Assembly (NCBI GenBank): GCA_035535055.1
Contig: DATLQT010000083.1
Span: 27,895-91,894 of the forward strand
Source: UBA6019 sp035535055
GTDB taxonomy: Bacteria > Chloroflexota > Dormibacteria > Dormibacterales > Dormibacteraceae
DNA: 64,000 bases
Direction: 5' to 3'
The notes beneath the pieces were generated by a model. It ran no database searches and was not told where the DNA came from. It saw nothing but the letters and a program-made list of their open reading frames with translations. How positions within the stretch are numbered: position 1 is the stretch's first letter; each line of letters starts with the position of its first letter. Made by a program: the position numbers and the translations under genes. Positions 53,254 through 61,559 of the stretch are shown here, in pieces.

Positions 53254-55878
53254 GTGGCGCAAGCGCCGCCCCTGGACGGCCGGCTGCCCGGGCGGGTCCC
53301 TCCCCACGACCTCGAGGCCGAGCAGTCGGTGCTCGGAGCGATGCTCCTCGACGAGCTGGCGATCATCAAGGTCTCCGAGTTCTTGCGCCCCCCGGACTTC
53401 TATCGCAAGAACCACGAGGACATCTACCGGGCGGCGCTGGAGCTGCTCTCGCAGGGCGAGCCGATCGACATCGTCACCATCGGCTCCGAGCTTGAGAAGA
53501 TGGGCGTCCTCGAGCGGGTCGGCGGCCGCTCCTACCTCGCCCAGCTGGAGCAGGCCGTCCCGACCGCAGCGAACATCGAGTACTACGGGCGGATCGTCAA
53601 GGAGAAGGCGACCAAGCGCTCCCTGATCACCGCCGGCGGCGACATCGCCGGCCTCGGCTACGACGAGGCGATCGACGCCCCGGACGCCCTGAACCGTGCC
53701 CAAAAGGTGGTCTTCGACATCTCCGAGGACCGCCTCGCCACCGACTTCGAGAAGCTCTTCGGGCTGCTCCGGACGACGATGGAACGGGTCGACGCGCTCC
53801 AGAACAACGTGTCCGGGACGGTCGGCGTGGCCTCCGGCTTCTACGACCTCGACGCCAAGACCAACGGCTTCAAGGACAACGAGCTGATCATCGTGGCGGG
53901 CCGTCCGAGCATGGGTAAGTGCCTGGCTCACGATACGTTAGTGGATGACCCCCTAACAGGTGAACGCTTGACGATCAAACACTGGGTCGAGCAGCGAAGG
54001 CCCCTGGTGTGGTCCATTTCCACCGAGGGCCGTATTCGCTCCGCGGCGATCTCCGACTGGGTGGACAGCGGCCTCAAGCGCGTGCTCAAGGTCACGACGC
54101 GCTTGGGTCGCTCGGTCGAGGTCACCGGCCATCACCCGTTCCTGACCGTCAATGGCTGGCAGCCGCTCCACGACCTGCTCGTCGGCGACGCGATCGCGGT
54201 CCCTCGCGGCGTCCCCGGTTTCGGCGGAGAGAGCCCCGATCCGGCTTTGGTCCGACTGATGGCCTACTTCATCGCCGAGGGAGGCTTGACGCATTCCTCA
54301 CCGTCCTTCACCAACCCGGACCCCGACCTCATCGACGACTTCCGGCGGATCGTGCTCGGCAGCTTCCCGGGCCTCATCTTCCGCGAGGATCGCATCACGC
54401 TCTACGCCACGACCGGGACCCGTGGCCGCGCCAACCAGCTAACCGGGTGGCTTCGCGCGCTGGGACTTTGGGGCAAGCTGGCGGACGCCAAGCGCTTCCC
54501 GGATGAGGTGTGGCGTTGGGATCGGACGGCTTTCGCCGAATTCCTCAGCGTGCTCTTCAGCTGCGACGGGACGATCTACCCGAGGGCGGGCTACCCGCGG
54601 ATCGAGTTCACCGTCGCCTCCCGACGGCTGGCGGAGGACGTCCAACATGCGCTAACCCGCTTTGGCATCCTCGCCAAGCTCTGGCGCAAGACCGCGCGAT
54701 CCTGGCGTGTCGAGATCACCGACCCCGAATCGGTCTGGCGCTACCAGCTAGAGATCGGCTGGAAGGGCGAGAAGGCCTGGCGATTCGCCACCAGATTGGA
54801 GGATCCCCGCCGGCGAAGCAACGTCGGCCACCTACCGACCCAGGTTTGGGGCGAGGTCAGGGCTGCGGCGATGGATCGCTCGCTGACCATCACCGAGGTG
54901 ATCCGCGCGAGCGGCGAGAAGGTCTCGGGGGTCCGCGGCTTCAACCCGCACCTCGGCCGTGGACTCCCACGCGAGCGTCTTGCTGCCTACGCGGCGGTGC
55001 TGGAATCGCCTCGGCTTGCCTTCCTCTCGAGCCCTGACATCTACTGGGACCCCATCGTCTCCATCGAGCCGATGGGGGAGAAGCAGGTCTACGACCTGTG
55101 CGTGCCCGAGGGCGCCAACTTCGTCGCCCAGGACGTCTACGTCCACAACACGTCCCTCGCCCTCAACATCGCCCTGGAGGCCGCCGTCAAGGAGAAGGTG
55201 GGCGTCGCCATCTTCTCGCTCGAGATGTCGAAGGACCAGCTGGCCGAGCGGCTGCTCTGCGAGTACGCGCGGGTGGACGCCCAGCGCCTCCACCGAGGCA
55301 TGCTCGGCGAGGCCGAGCACGAACGGCTCGCCCAGGCCCTCGGCCCCCTCGGTGAGGCGCCGATCTTCATCGACGACTCGCCGATGCTGGACGAGCTGAT
55401 GTTGCTCACCAAGGCCCGCCGGATCAAGCTCCAAGAGGGCGTGGGAATGGTGATCGTCGACTACCTCCAGCTGATGCACAGTCGGCGGGGGTCGGGCGAC
55501 GACAACCGGGTCCAGGAGGTGTCCCAGATCTCCCGCTCCATGAAGGCGCTCGCGCGCGAGCTGAAGGTCCCGGTCATCGCGCTCTCGCAGCTGAGCCGCG
55601 GACCCGAGCAGCGGACCGACAAGCGCCCGATGCTCTCCGACCTCAGGGAGAGCGGAAGCATCGAGCAGGACGCTGATGTCGTGATCTTTCTCTACCGCGA
55701 GGGCTATTACAACAAAGCGGACACCACCGGCATCGCGGAGGTGATCGTGGCCAAGAACCGCAACGGGCCGACGGGAACCGTCAACCTCCGCTTCCGGCCC
55801 GAGCTGACCCGGTTCGAAAACCTCGACATGAGGCGCCGCACCCCCGACCAGGGCGCACCGCCGGCGTCGGACCCGTAG
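53254..55878 (+). CDS. dnaB: replicative DNA helicase DnaB with intein
   Basis: A 874-residue precursor. Residues 1-222 and 633-874 make a normal 464-residue DnaB after splicing. N-terminal domain: PHDLEAEQSVLGAMLLDELA, then the linker. The RecA-like core has Walker A GRPSMGK|TS split by the intein, and Walker B GMVIVDYLQLM, plus LSQLSRGPEQRTDKRP and LRESGSIEQDADVV. It unwinds DNA ahead of the replication fork. GTG start 4 bases after rplI. Without splicing the Walker A loop would be interrupted, so splicing is required. Confidence 0.96.
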   Translation: MAQAPPLDGRLPGRVPPHDLEAEQSVLGAMLLDELAIIKVSEFLRPPDFYRKNHEDIYRAALELLSQGEPIDIVTIGSELEKMGVLERVGGRSYLAQLEQAVPTAANIEYYGRIVKEKATKRSLITAGGDIAGLGYDEAIDAPDALNRAQKVVFDISEDRLATDFEKLFGLLRTTMERVDALQNNVSGTVGVASGFYDLDAKTNGFKDNELIIVAGRPSMGKCLAHDTLVDDPLTGERLTIKHWVEQRRPLVWSISTEGRIRSAAISDWVDSGLKRVLKVTTRLGRSVEVTGHHPFLTVNGWQPLHDLLVGDAIAVPRGVPGFGGESPDPALVRLMAYFIAEGGLTHSSPSFTNPDPDLIDDFRRIVLGSFPGLIFREDRITLYATTGTRGRANQLTGWLRALGLWGKLADAKRFPDEVWRWDRTAFAEFLSVLFSCDGTIYPRAGYPRIEFTVASRRLAEDVQHALTRFGILAKLWRKTARSWRVEITDPESVWRYQLEIGWKGEKAWRFATRLEDPRRRSNVGHLPTQVWGEVRAAAMDRSLTITEVIRASGEKVSGVRGFNPHLGRGLPRERLAAYAAVLESPRLAFLSSPDIYWDPIVSIEPMGEKQVYDLCVPEGANFVAQDVYVHNTSLALNIALEAAVKEKVGVAIFSLEMSKDQLAERLLCEYARVDAQRLHRGMLGEAEHERLAQALGPLGEAPIFIDDSPMLDELMLLTKARRIKLQEGVGMVIVDYLQLMHSRRGSGDDNRVQEVSQISRSMKALARELKVPVIALSQLSRGPEQRTDKRPMLSDLRESGSIEQDADVVIFLYREGYYNKADTTGIAEVIVAKNRNGPTGTVNLRFRPELTRFENLDMRRRTPDQGAPPASDP
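53920..55149 (+). mobile_element. DnaB intein with LAGLIDADG homing endonuclease
   Basis: Residues 223-632 of the precursor (410 residues). It begins with Cys223 (CLAHDTLVDD, block A), has TGHHPF (291-296, block B), and ends FVAQDVYVHN before extein Thr633 (block F/G, terminal His-Asn). The endonuclease has two dodecapeptides: RLMAYFIAEGGL (334-345, with Glu342) and FLSVLFSCDGTI (430-441, with Asp438). Both are intact, so it may still cut intein-free dnaB alleles. The insertion is in the Walker A loop, a known DnaB intein position. Confidence 0.95.
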
Positions 55879-55892
55879 CCTACGCACCGGAA

Positions 55893-57200
55893 ATGGTCAT
55901 CATCGTCGTCGGCGGGCAGTGGGGAGACGAGGGCAAGGGCAAGGTCATCGACCTGCTCGCCGAGCAGGCAGACCTGGCCATCCGCAGCCAGGGCGGGAAC
56001 AACGCCGGCCACACCGTGGTCACCGAGCACGGCGAGTTCAAGTTCCAGCTGCTGCCCAGCGGCATCCTCTACCCGAGCTGCACCTGCATCATCGGCAACG
56101 GCGTGGTGGTCGATCCCCGCGTCCTCCTGAAGGAGATCGACCAGCTCCGCGAGCGCGGAATCGAGCCCTCCAACCTGGTGGTCTCAGAGCGCGCCCACAT
56201 GGTGATGAGCTACCACCCGCTCTTCGACCAGCTCGAGGAGGGTGTCCGTGGGGATGACCGGCTGGGCACCACCTGGCGGGGGATCGGGCCCGCCTACAGC
56301 GACAAGATCCGGCGCATCGGGTTCCGCATCGGCGACCTCCAAAAGGAGGCCTTCATGCGCAAGAAGCTCGACTTCGTGGTCGGCCAGGTGAAGAACCCGA
56401 TCCTCCAAAAGCTCTACGGGGAGAAGCCCTTCGACGCCGACGCGCTGCTGACCGAGTACCTGGGCTATGCCGAACGCCTCGACAGTCACATCAAGGACAC
56501 CTTCCCGATCATCCAGGAGGCCCTCGACCGCGGCGACAACATCCTCCTCGAGGGCGCCCAGGCCACCATGCTGGACCTCGACTTCGGGACCTACCCCTAC
56601 GTCACCAGCTCCAACCCGACCGCGGGCGGGGCGCTTACCGGGAGCGGGATCGCGCCGACCAGGGTTGATCTGACCATGGTGGTGGTCAAGGCCTACACCA
56701 GCCGGGTGGGCTACGGGCCCTTCCCGACCGAGCTCACCGATGTGCTCGGCGAGCGGCTTCGCGAGCGAGGTCGCGAGTATGGGACGGTGACCGGCCGGGC
56801 GCGCCGGGTCGGCTGGTTCGACGGCCCGGTGGCGAGCTATTCGACCCGCCTCAACGGGGCGACCAGCCTTGCCCTGATGAAGATCGACGTCCTCGACGAG
56901 GTGAAGACGCTGAGGATCTGCACCGGCTACCGGTTCCGGGGGGAGATCCACCATCACCCGATGGCCAACATCAGCCACCTCAAGCACTGCGAGCCGGTCT
57001 ACGAGGAGATGCCGGGCTGGATCACCGACATCAGCGGCTGTACCAAGTGGGAGGAGCTGCCGCGCGAGTGTCGCGACTACGTCGAGCGGGTGGGGGAGAT
57101 CTGCGGCGCGCCGGTCGACCTGATCAGCGTCGGCCCTCGGCGCGATCAGCTGGTCACACGGCGGGCGATTCCGTTCCAGCGATCGGTCGCGACCGGCTGA
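55893..57200 (+). CDS. purA: adenylosuccinate synthetase
   Basis: A 435-residue enzyme joining IMP and aspartate with GTP in AMP synthesis. GGQWGDEGKGKVIDLLAEQAD at the N-terminus, GGNNAGHTVV, TTWRGIGPAYSDKIRRIG, LLEGAQATMLDLDFGTYPYVTSSN and TGRARRVGWFD are all canonical. Full length. ATG 55893 is 14 bases after dnaB, a common neighbourhood. Its 3' end overlaps the leftward RnfD-like gene by 47 bp. Confidence 0.97.
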   Translation: MVIIVVGGQWGDEGKGKVIDLLAEQADLAIRSQGGNNAGHTVVTEHGEFKFQLLPSGILYPSCTCIIGNGVVVDPRVLLKEIDQLRERGIEPSNLVVSERAHMVMSYHPLFDQLEEGVRGDDRLGTTWRGIGPAYSDKIRRIGFRIGDLQKEAFMRKKLDFVVGQVKNPILQKLYGEKPFDADALLTEYLGYAERLDSHIKDTFPIIQEALDRGDNILLEGAQATMLDLDFGTYPYVTSSNPTAGGALTGSGIAPTRVDLTMVVVKAYTSRVGYGPFPTELTDVLGERLRERGREYGTVTGRARRVGWFDGPVASYSTRLNGATSLALMKIDVLDEVKTLRICTGYRFRGEIHHHPMANISHLKHCEPVYEEMPGWITDISGCTKWEELPRECRDYVERVGEICGAPVDLISVGPRRDQLVTRRAIPFQRSVATG

Positions 57201-58107
57201 GTCGCACCCGGCCGGCGACGAAGCCGGCGATCGCGGCCGAGACGGCGTAGACGACCTCGACCGCGGCCACCGCGATGAACAGCGCCTCGACGTAGAGGTG
57301 CGCCGCCCGGAGCCCGATCCCGATCACGGCCGCGGCGACCGCAAGCATCGGCCGCGCGGCGTCGTGCTCGGGCAGCCGGCCACGGTCACAGATGGCGAAC
57401 CCGATGACGAACCAGGCGGGGCCGCTGTCGAGCTGGAAGACCGGGTCCCAGCGAAGGCCGAGGGAGATCGCGACGCCGGCGAGGAGGAAGGCGGCCGCCG
57501 CGACCACGCTCAGGCGGCGCGCGTACCAGAGCCACGCCAGTCCGATCGCGACCGCCAGCAGCGAGGTCGCGAAGACCGGGCCGGCCACGTTTCCGACATA
57601 GAGCGTGATCGGCTCGACGAAGTGACCCGAGCCGCCGTAGAACATCGACCACTGGGCGATTGGCTCGGGGAAGAGAAGGCTCGAGCCCGGTCGTTGGTAG
57701 GCGGCCGTCGCGCCGTGGCTGGCGAGGAAGACGACGGCGTAGGCCAAGACCCCGGTGTTGATCCGGGCCCCGGGCCAGAAGCGGGACCGAAAGGGCTCCA
57801 CGGCCGCCGCTCCGAGGGCGATCAAGGCCGGCCACAGCGGCGCGGTTAGCGGGCCGCAGAGCGCGACGCCGATCACCGCCAGCAGGATGGGGCTCGTACC
57901 CAGCCGGAGCTTCAGCACCGCGGCCAGGAGGTGGACCACGGAGCCGATGGCGAGGGCGATGAGGAGCAACTCGGCAGCGGCCAGCCGGAAGAGGATGAGT
58001 CCGTCGATGACCGGGCCCGCGAGGGCCAGGGCGAGGACGACGTCGGGGTGGAGCGACTCCGATCGGAAGAAGGCCCGGTCCAGCAACCCGGCGATCTTGG
58101 CCAGCAC
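57154..58107 (-). CDS. RnfD/NqrB-like membrane protein
   Basis: A 317-residue protein with about eight to nine helices. The C-terminal half resembles RnfD/NqrB (SLGLRWDPVFQLDSGPAWFVIGFAICDRG, then VIGIGLRAAHLYVEA). The loop SHGATAA at residues 130-136 contains a Gly-Ala-Thr (Thr134) reminiscent of the SGAT site that carries covalent FMN in these subunits, though the acidic residue before it is missing. No other rnf or nqr gene is present. It may be a stand-alone electron-transfer or transport protein. GTG start at 58107. Confidence 0.62.
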   Translation of the reverse strand: MLAKIAGLLDRAFFRSESLHPDVVLALALAGPVIDGLILFRLAAAELLLIALAIGSVVHLLAAVLKLRLGTSPILLAVIGVALCGPLTAPLWPALIALGAAAVEPFRSRFWPGARINTGVLAYAVVFLASHGATAAYQRPGSSLLFPEPIAQWSMFYGGSGHFVEPITLYVGNVAGPVFATSLLAVAIGLAWLWYARRLSVVAAAAFLLAGVAISLGLRWDPVFQLDSGPAWFVIGFAICDRGRLPEHDAARPMLAVAAAVIGIGLRAAHLYVEALFIAVAAVEVVYAVSAAIAGFVAGRVRLSRSRPIAGTESPAV

Positions 58108-58164
58108 TTCAGGGAAGTCTAGCCACGGGTCCCCGACGCGGTTTAGAATGCCGGTGGCACCCTT

Positions 58165-59439
58165 TTGCGTCCCTCCCTACGTCTTCTACTGGTGTCCCTC
58201 TTCGGCGCCCTGGCGCTGACTGCGGGCGTGGTCGGCGCATCGGCCGCCGCTCCGCTTGCTCACCCCGACAACACCTGGATGCAGATGAGTGGCCTCCCCG
58301 AGCCGCTGACGGATCCTGTCTTCGCGCTCGCTGTGAGCCCCAGCGATCCGCAGACGGTGCTCGTCGGAACCAGCTCCGGCAATATCTACCACTCCAGCGA
58401 CGGCGGAGGCAGCTGGGCGCTGGCGGCCCGCAACATCGGGCGCGGCATCCTGACCATCCAGTACGACCCCTTCAAGCCGGGTGTCGTGTTCGCAGGCAGC
58501 CGTGACGCCGGGCTCTGGCGGAGCAGGGACGGGGGTGGCACATGGAGCCGCGACCAGGGTCTGCCGAGCTCGACGGTTCGGACGGTGGGATTCGCCAAGT
58601 CGATCACGCTGGCGGGAACTGACGGCGGCCTCTACGCCAGCCGTGACGATGCCACCTGGTCGCCCTACCTCGGCTTTTCCCAGCTGAGCCTCAGCGCCGT
58701 CGCGGTGGCGGCTGTCAATGATCCCGCCAAGCTCCTGGCCGGTGGCGACACCAGCCGCGGCAGCGAGGTGCTGCCCCTGTACGTCAGCGTCGACGGCGGC
58801 GGCACCTGGAGCCTGGTCAAGGCGCTCGGCTCCAGCACCATGGTCGCCGCGGCCGCCGCCGGCGCGGTCCCGCCCGGGGCCGATAGCCGGCCGTTGGTGA
58901 TCGGCACCAACGCCGGAGCCTTCCAGTCGCCCGACGGCGGCAGCACCTGGACGCAGATCGACGGCGTGCCGGCGGTTGACTTCACGTCTGTCTCCTTCGC
59001 CGCCAACCACCCGGAGCGCTTCTATCTCGCCAGCGACGGCGGCGGCGGCGATTCCGGTGGCCTGTGGGCCACCTCCGACTCGGGACAGAGCTTCCGCTCG
59101 CTCGGGGCACCGGTTCCTTCGGTGACCGCCCTGGCCCTCAGCGCCGAGGACAGTCCGACCCTCTACGCGGCGACCTTCCGCGCAGCTGACCACGCGGTGA
59201 TGCTCTGGGCCTACCATGACGCCGGCGGCACGCCGGTAGCGCCCGCGAGCGGGGTTCCGGCCGTCGCCGCGGCGCCGGCCGTCACCACCTCCACGGCCGC
59301 CCCCGCGTCTTCCTCCGGCTACACCCTCAGAGGGCTCCTCGGCGCCAGCGAGACGCCCTACCTCGCGCTCGGGGGCCTGGCTGTGCTTGTCCTCCTGACG
59401 GCCGTGGTGCTGCAGGTGCGCCGCGGACGCGAGAAGTAG
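58165..59439 (+). CDS. secreted/anchored Asp-box beta-propeller protein
   Basis: A 424-residue protein from TTG 58165. The N-terminal signal (LRLLLVSLFGALALTAGVVGASAA) is followed by repeated Asp-boxes (HSSDGGGSWAL, RSRDGGGTWSR, SVDGGGTWSL, QSPDGGSTWTQ) and ends in a C-terminal transmembrane helix (ALGGLAVLVLLTAVVLQV) with a basic tail. This is a type I anchored propeller outside the cell. The architecture differs from the gene at 17.3 kb, which has an N-terminal anchor. Catalytic sialidase residues are not evident. Confidence 0.75.
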   Translation: MRPSLRLLLVSLFGALALTAGVVGASAAAPLAHPDNTWMQMSGLPEPLTDPVFALAVSPSDPQTVLVGTSSGNIYHSSDGGGSWALAARNIGRGILTIQYDPFKPGVVFAGSRDAGLWRSRDGGGTWSRDQGLPSSTVRTVGFAKSITLAGTDGGLYASRDDATWSPYLGFSQLSLSAVAVAAVNDPAKLLAGGDTSRGSEVLPLYVSVDGGGTWSLVKALGSSTMVAAAAAGAVPPGADSRPLVIGTNAGAFQSPDGGSTWTQIDGVPAVDFTSVSFAANHPERFYLASDGGGGDSGGLWATSDSGQSFRSLGAPVPSVTALALSAEDSPTLYAATFRAADHAVMLWAYHDAGGTPVAPASGVPAVAAAPAVTTSTAAPASSSGYTLRGLLGASETPYLALGGLAVLVLLTAVVLQVRRGREK

Positions 59440-59442
59440 TCC

Positions 59443-60129
59443 CTACCGGATCTCGGGCCTGGACTCGATGAGCTTGCGGTCGGGATCGGGCAGTTCGGCC
59501 AGCCGCCACGGATCCAGGCCGGCCCGGTCCATCATGGCCGCCGCCAGCCGGTCGTAGTCGCGGTTGGCCAGGTCCCCGACCGGGTCGCGGCTGGTGCGCA
59601 TGAGCTGGGTGAAGTTGAGGTTGGCCAGGGCCCGGTAGGCGAGCACCGCCTTGGCCTGCTCGGTCCGGCCCCCGTCGATGGCGGCTCTGACGAAGGCGAG
59701 CGCCGAGCCCATCTCGCGAGCCTCGCGCCAACGGTGAGGGCTGTAGGTCAGCAGCAGGAAGGCGATCGGCGGCAGCGCGATGAAGAGCGCCAGGGCGAGG
59801 GCGAGCACGGCGATGTCGTGGCGCACCGTCTGGCTGAGGGCGATCAGGGGGTCCCCGGTGTGGCGTTCGAGCTGGCTGGCCTGGTCCTGGAGGAAGGAGC
59901 TGACGTAGGGGATGCCCCTGGGGACCGCGTTCCGGAACGACTGCAGCCAGTCGTTGAAGGTTTTGCCGGTGTCGCGGATCCCGTCGGCGATCACCTCGAG
60001 CCCGATGACCGTCTGGTAGGTGAGCCAGCCAGCGCCGCCCCAGAAGACGACCCAGAGCAGGGCCAGGAGGTCCAAGAGCACCTTGCGCAGCGCGGGCCAG
60101 GGCCGGTCCGGGTAGAACTTCAGTGGCAT
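59443..60129 (-). CDS. two-helix membrane protein, unknown
   Basis: A 228-residue protein from ATG 60129. Two transmembrane segments (about 17-43 and 107-134) enclose an extracellular loop of about 60 residues; a cytoplasmic domain of about 90 residues follows (REMGSALAFVRAAIDGGRTEQAKAVLAYRAL, then NLNFTQLMRT). No family recognised. Start chosen because the upstream extension is antisense to ridA. Confidence 0.6.
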   Translation of the reverse strand: MPLKFYPDRPWPALRKVLLDLLALLWVVFWGGAGWLTYQTVIGLEVIADGIRDTGKTFNDWLQSFRNAVPRGIPYVSSFLQDQASQLERHTGDPLIALSQTVRHDIAVLALALALFIALPPIAFLLLTYSPHRWREAREMGSALAFVRAAIDGGRTEQAKAVLAYRALANLNFTQLMRTSRDPVGDLANRDYDRLAAAMMDRAGLDPWRLAELPDPDRKLIESRPEIR

Positions 60130-60180
60130 ATCCCGACCAGTTGAGTGTGGCAGGCGCCGCCCGCTAAACTCTCCCGTCGT

Positions 60181-60657
60181 ATGCCGTCGCCACACGACCG
60201 TCTGAAGGAGCTGGGCATCGAGCTCCCGGCGGCGCCCCAGGCGATGGCCGTCTACGTACCGACCCGAACCGTGCCGGTGGGTGGCGGCCGCTCGCTGGTG
60301 TTCGTCGCCGGACAGGTGCCGGTTTCGGGTGGCCAGCTCCAGCACCTGGGCCGGGTGCCCGACGAGGTGGACGTCGAGGAGGCCCGGGCCGCGGCCCGGC
60401 TCTGCGCGCTGAACCTGCTGGCCCAGGTCGAGGCCGCCGCCGGCCTGGACAAGGTCGAGCAGATCGCGTCGCTCACTGGTTTCGTCCGCAGTGCGCCCGG
60501 ATTCGGCGACCAGCCGCAGGTCATCAACGCCGCCTCCGAGTTGCTGGCCGACGTGCTCGGCGAGGCCGGCAAGCACTCCCGCGCCGCGGTCGGCGTCAGT
60601 GAGCTGCCGCGAGGGGTCTCGGTCGAGATAGCGGCAGTCTTTGTCGTCGCCGATTAG
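60181..60657 (+). CDS. RidA-family enamine/imine deaminase
   Basis: A 158-residue protein from ATG 60181. Landmarks: DRLKELGIELPAAPQAMAVYVPT, VFVAGQVPV, LNLLAQVEAAAGLDKVEQIASLTGFV, and the C-terminal RGVSVEIAAVFVV. The conserved Arg that binds the carboxylate is replaced or shifted in the YjgH-like subgroup to which this belongs. It hydrolyses reactive enamines. Its 3' end overlaps the PAP2 gene by 17 bp. Confidence 0.88.
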   Translation: MPSPHDRLKELGIELPAAPQAMAVYVPTRTVPVGGGRSLVFVAGQVPVSGGQLQHLGRVPDEVDVEEARAAARLCALNLLAQVEAAAGLDKVEQIASLTGFVRSAPGFGDQPQVINAASELLADVLGEAGKHSRAAVGVSELPRGVSVEIAAVFVVAD

Positions 60658-61528
60658 CCAGCCTCCTCGCCCGGTCGGCGACCGCCGCCTGCTCTGGGCG
60701 GGGACCGCCCTCTACCTCGCGATCGTCTTTGGGGTCATGCTCTGGCGCGGCATCTCGATCGAGCCCCAGTGGGTGGTCCTGGCGCTCATGCTGGTGGCCG
60801 TCGCCCTCGGCCGCGGCAGAGCGTTCCTCACCGACTGGCTCCCTTTCCTGGTGCTTTTCTTCGGCTACGAGGTGATGCGCGGTTTCGCCGCGAAGACGGG
60901 CTTCGCGCCCCACGACGTCTCTGGCCTCGAGCGCGCGGTCTTTGGCGGAGCGCTGCCCACCCTCGTCCTCCAGCACCAGTTCTACAACCCCGCCAAGGTG
61001 GCCCCCTGGGACGTGGCGGGGATGGTCCTCTACTTCCTCCACTTCCCGCTCCCGATCGTGGTCGGCTTCATCTTCTGGGTGAACGACCGCGCGCACTACT
61101 GGCGCTTCGTCTCGGCGCTCCTCCTGATGTCCTTTGTGGCCTTCGTCACCTTCCTCTTCTTTCCGACCGCGCCGCCCTGGATCGCCAACAAGCCAGATGG
61201 CGTGGTGAAGATCATCAACGAGACGGTCGACAAGCTCTGGGGTCCCAACAACTACTTCGTGTCGCCGATCTACAGCCGCCTCAACCCCAACCTGTACGCG
61301 GCCTTCCCGTCCCTCCACGCGGCCTTCCCGACGCTATCGGCGATCTACGCCTGGGGGAGGTATCGGAAGGTCTCCTTCTTCCTCATCCCCTACACGGCCT
61401 GCGTCTGGCTGGCCGTGGTCTATCTGGGCGAGCACTACTTCGTCGACGTGCTGGCGGGGGTTGTCTACGCCCTGGCGGCGACGGGCGCGGTGACGCTCTT
61501 CGTCAGGTGGAGAACTCGCGCCGCCTGA
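60641..61528 (+). CDS. PAP2-family membrane phosphatase / phosphatidyl-head-group transferase-like
   Basis: A 295-residue protein from TTG 60641 with about six to seven helices. The PAP2 catalytic motifs are present: FPTAPPWIANKPD (domain 1 region), AFPSLHAAFP (domain 2 His), and GEHYFVDVLAG (domain 3, His-Asp). The arrangement fits the AUR1/inositol-phosphorylceramide-like PAP2_3 group. It may dephosphorylate or transfer lipid phosphates at the membrane surface. Coupled to ridA. Confidence 0.82.
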   Translation: MSSPISQPPRPVGDRRLLWAGTALYLAIVFGVMLWRGISIEPQWVVLALMLVAVALGRGRAFLTDWLPFLVLFFGYEVMRGFAAKTGFAPHDVSGLERAVFGGALPTLVLQHQFYNPAKVAPWDVAGMVLYFLHFPLPIVVGFIFWVNDRAHYWRFVSALLLMSFVAFVTFLFFPTAPPWIANKPDGVVKIINETVDKLWGPNNYFVSPIYSRLNPNLYAAFPSLHAAFPTLSAIYAWGRYRKVSFFLIPYTACVWLAVVYLGEHYFVDVLAGVVYALAATGAVTLFVRWRTRAA

Positions 61529-61559
61529 GCGCCCGTGGGGCCCCGCCCCCTCCTGCTCG

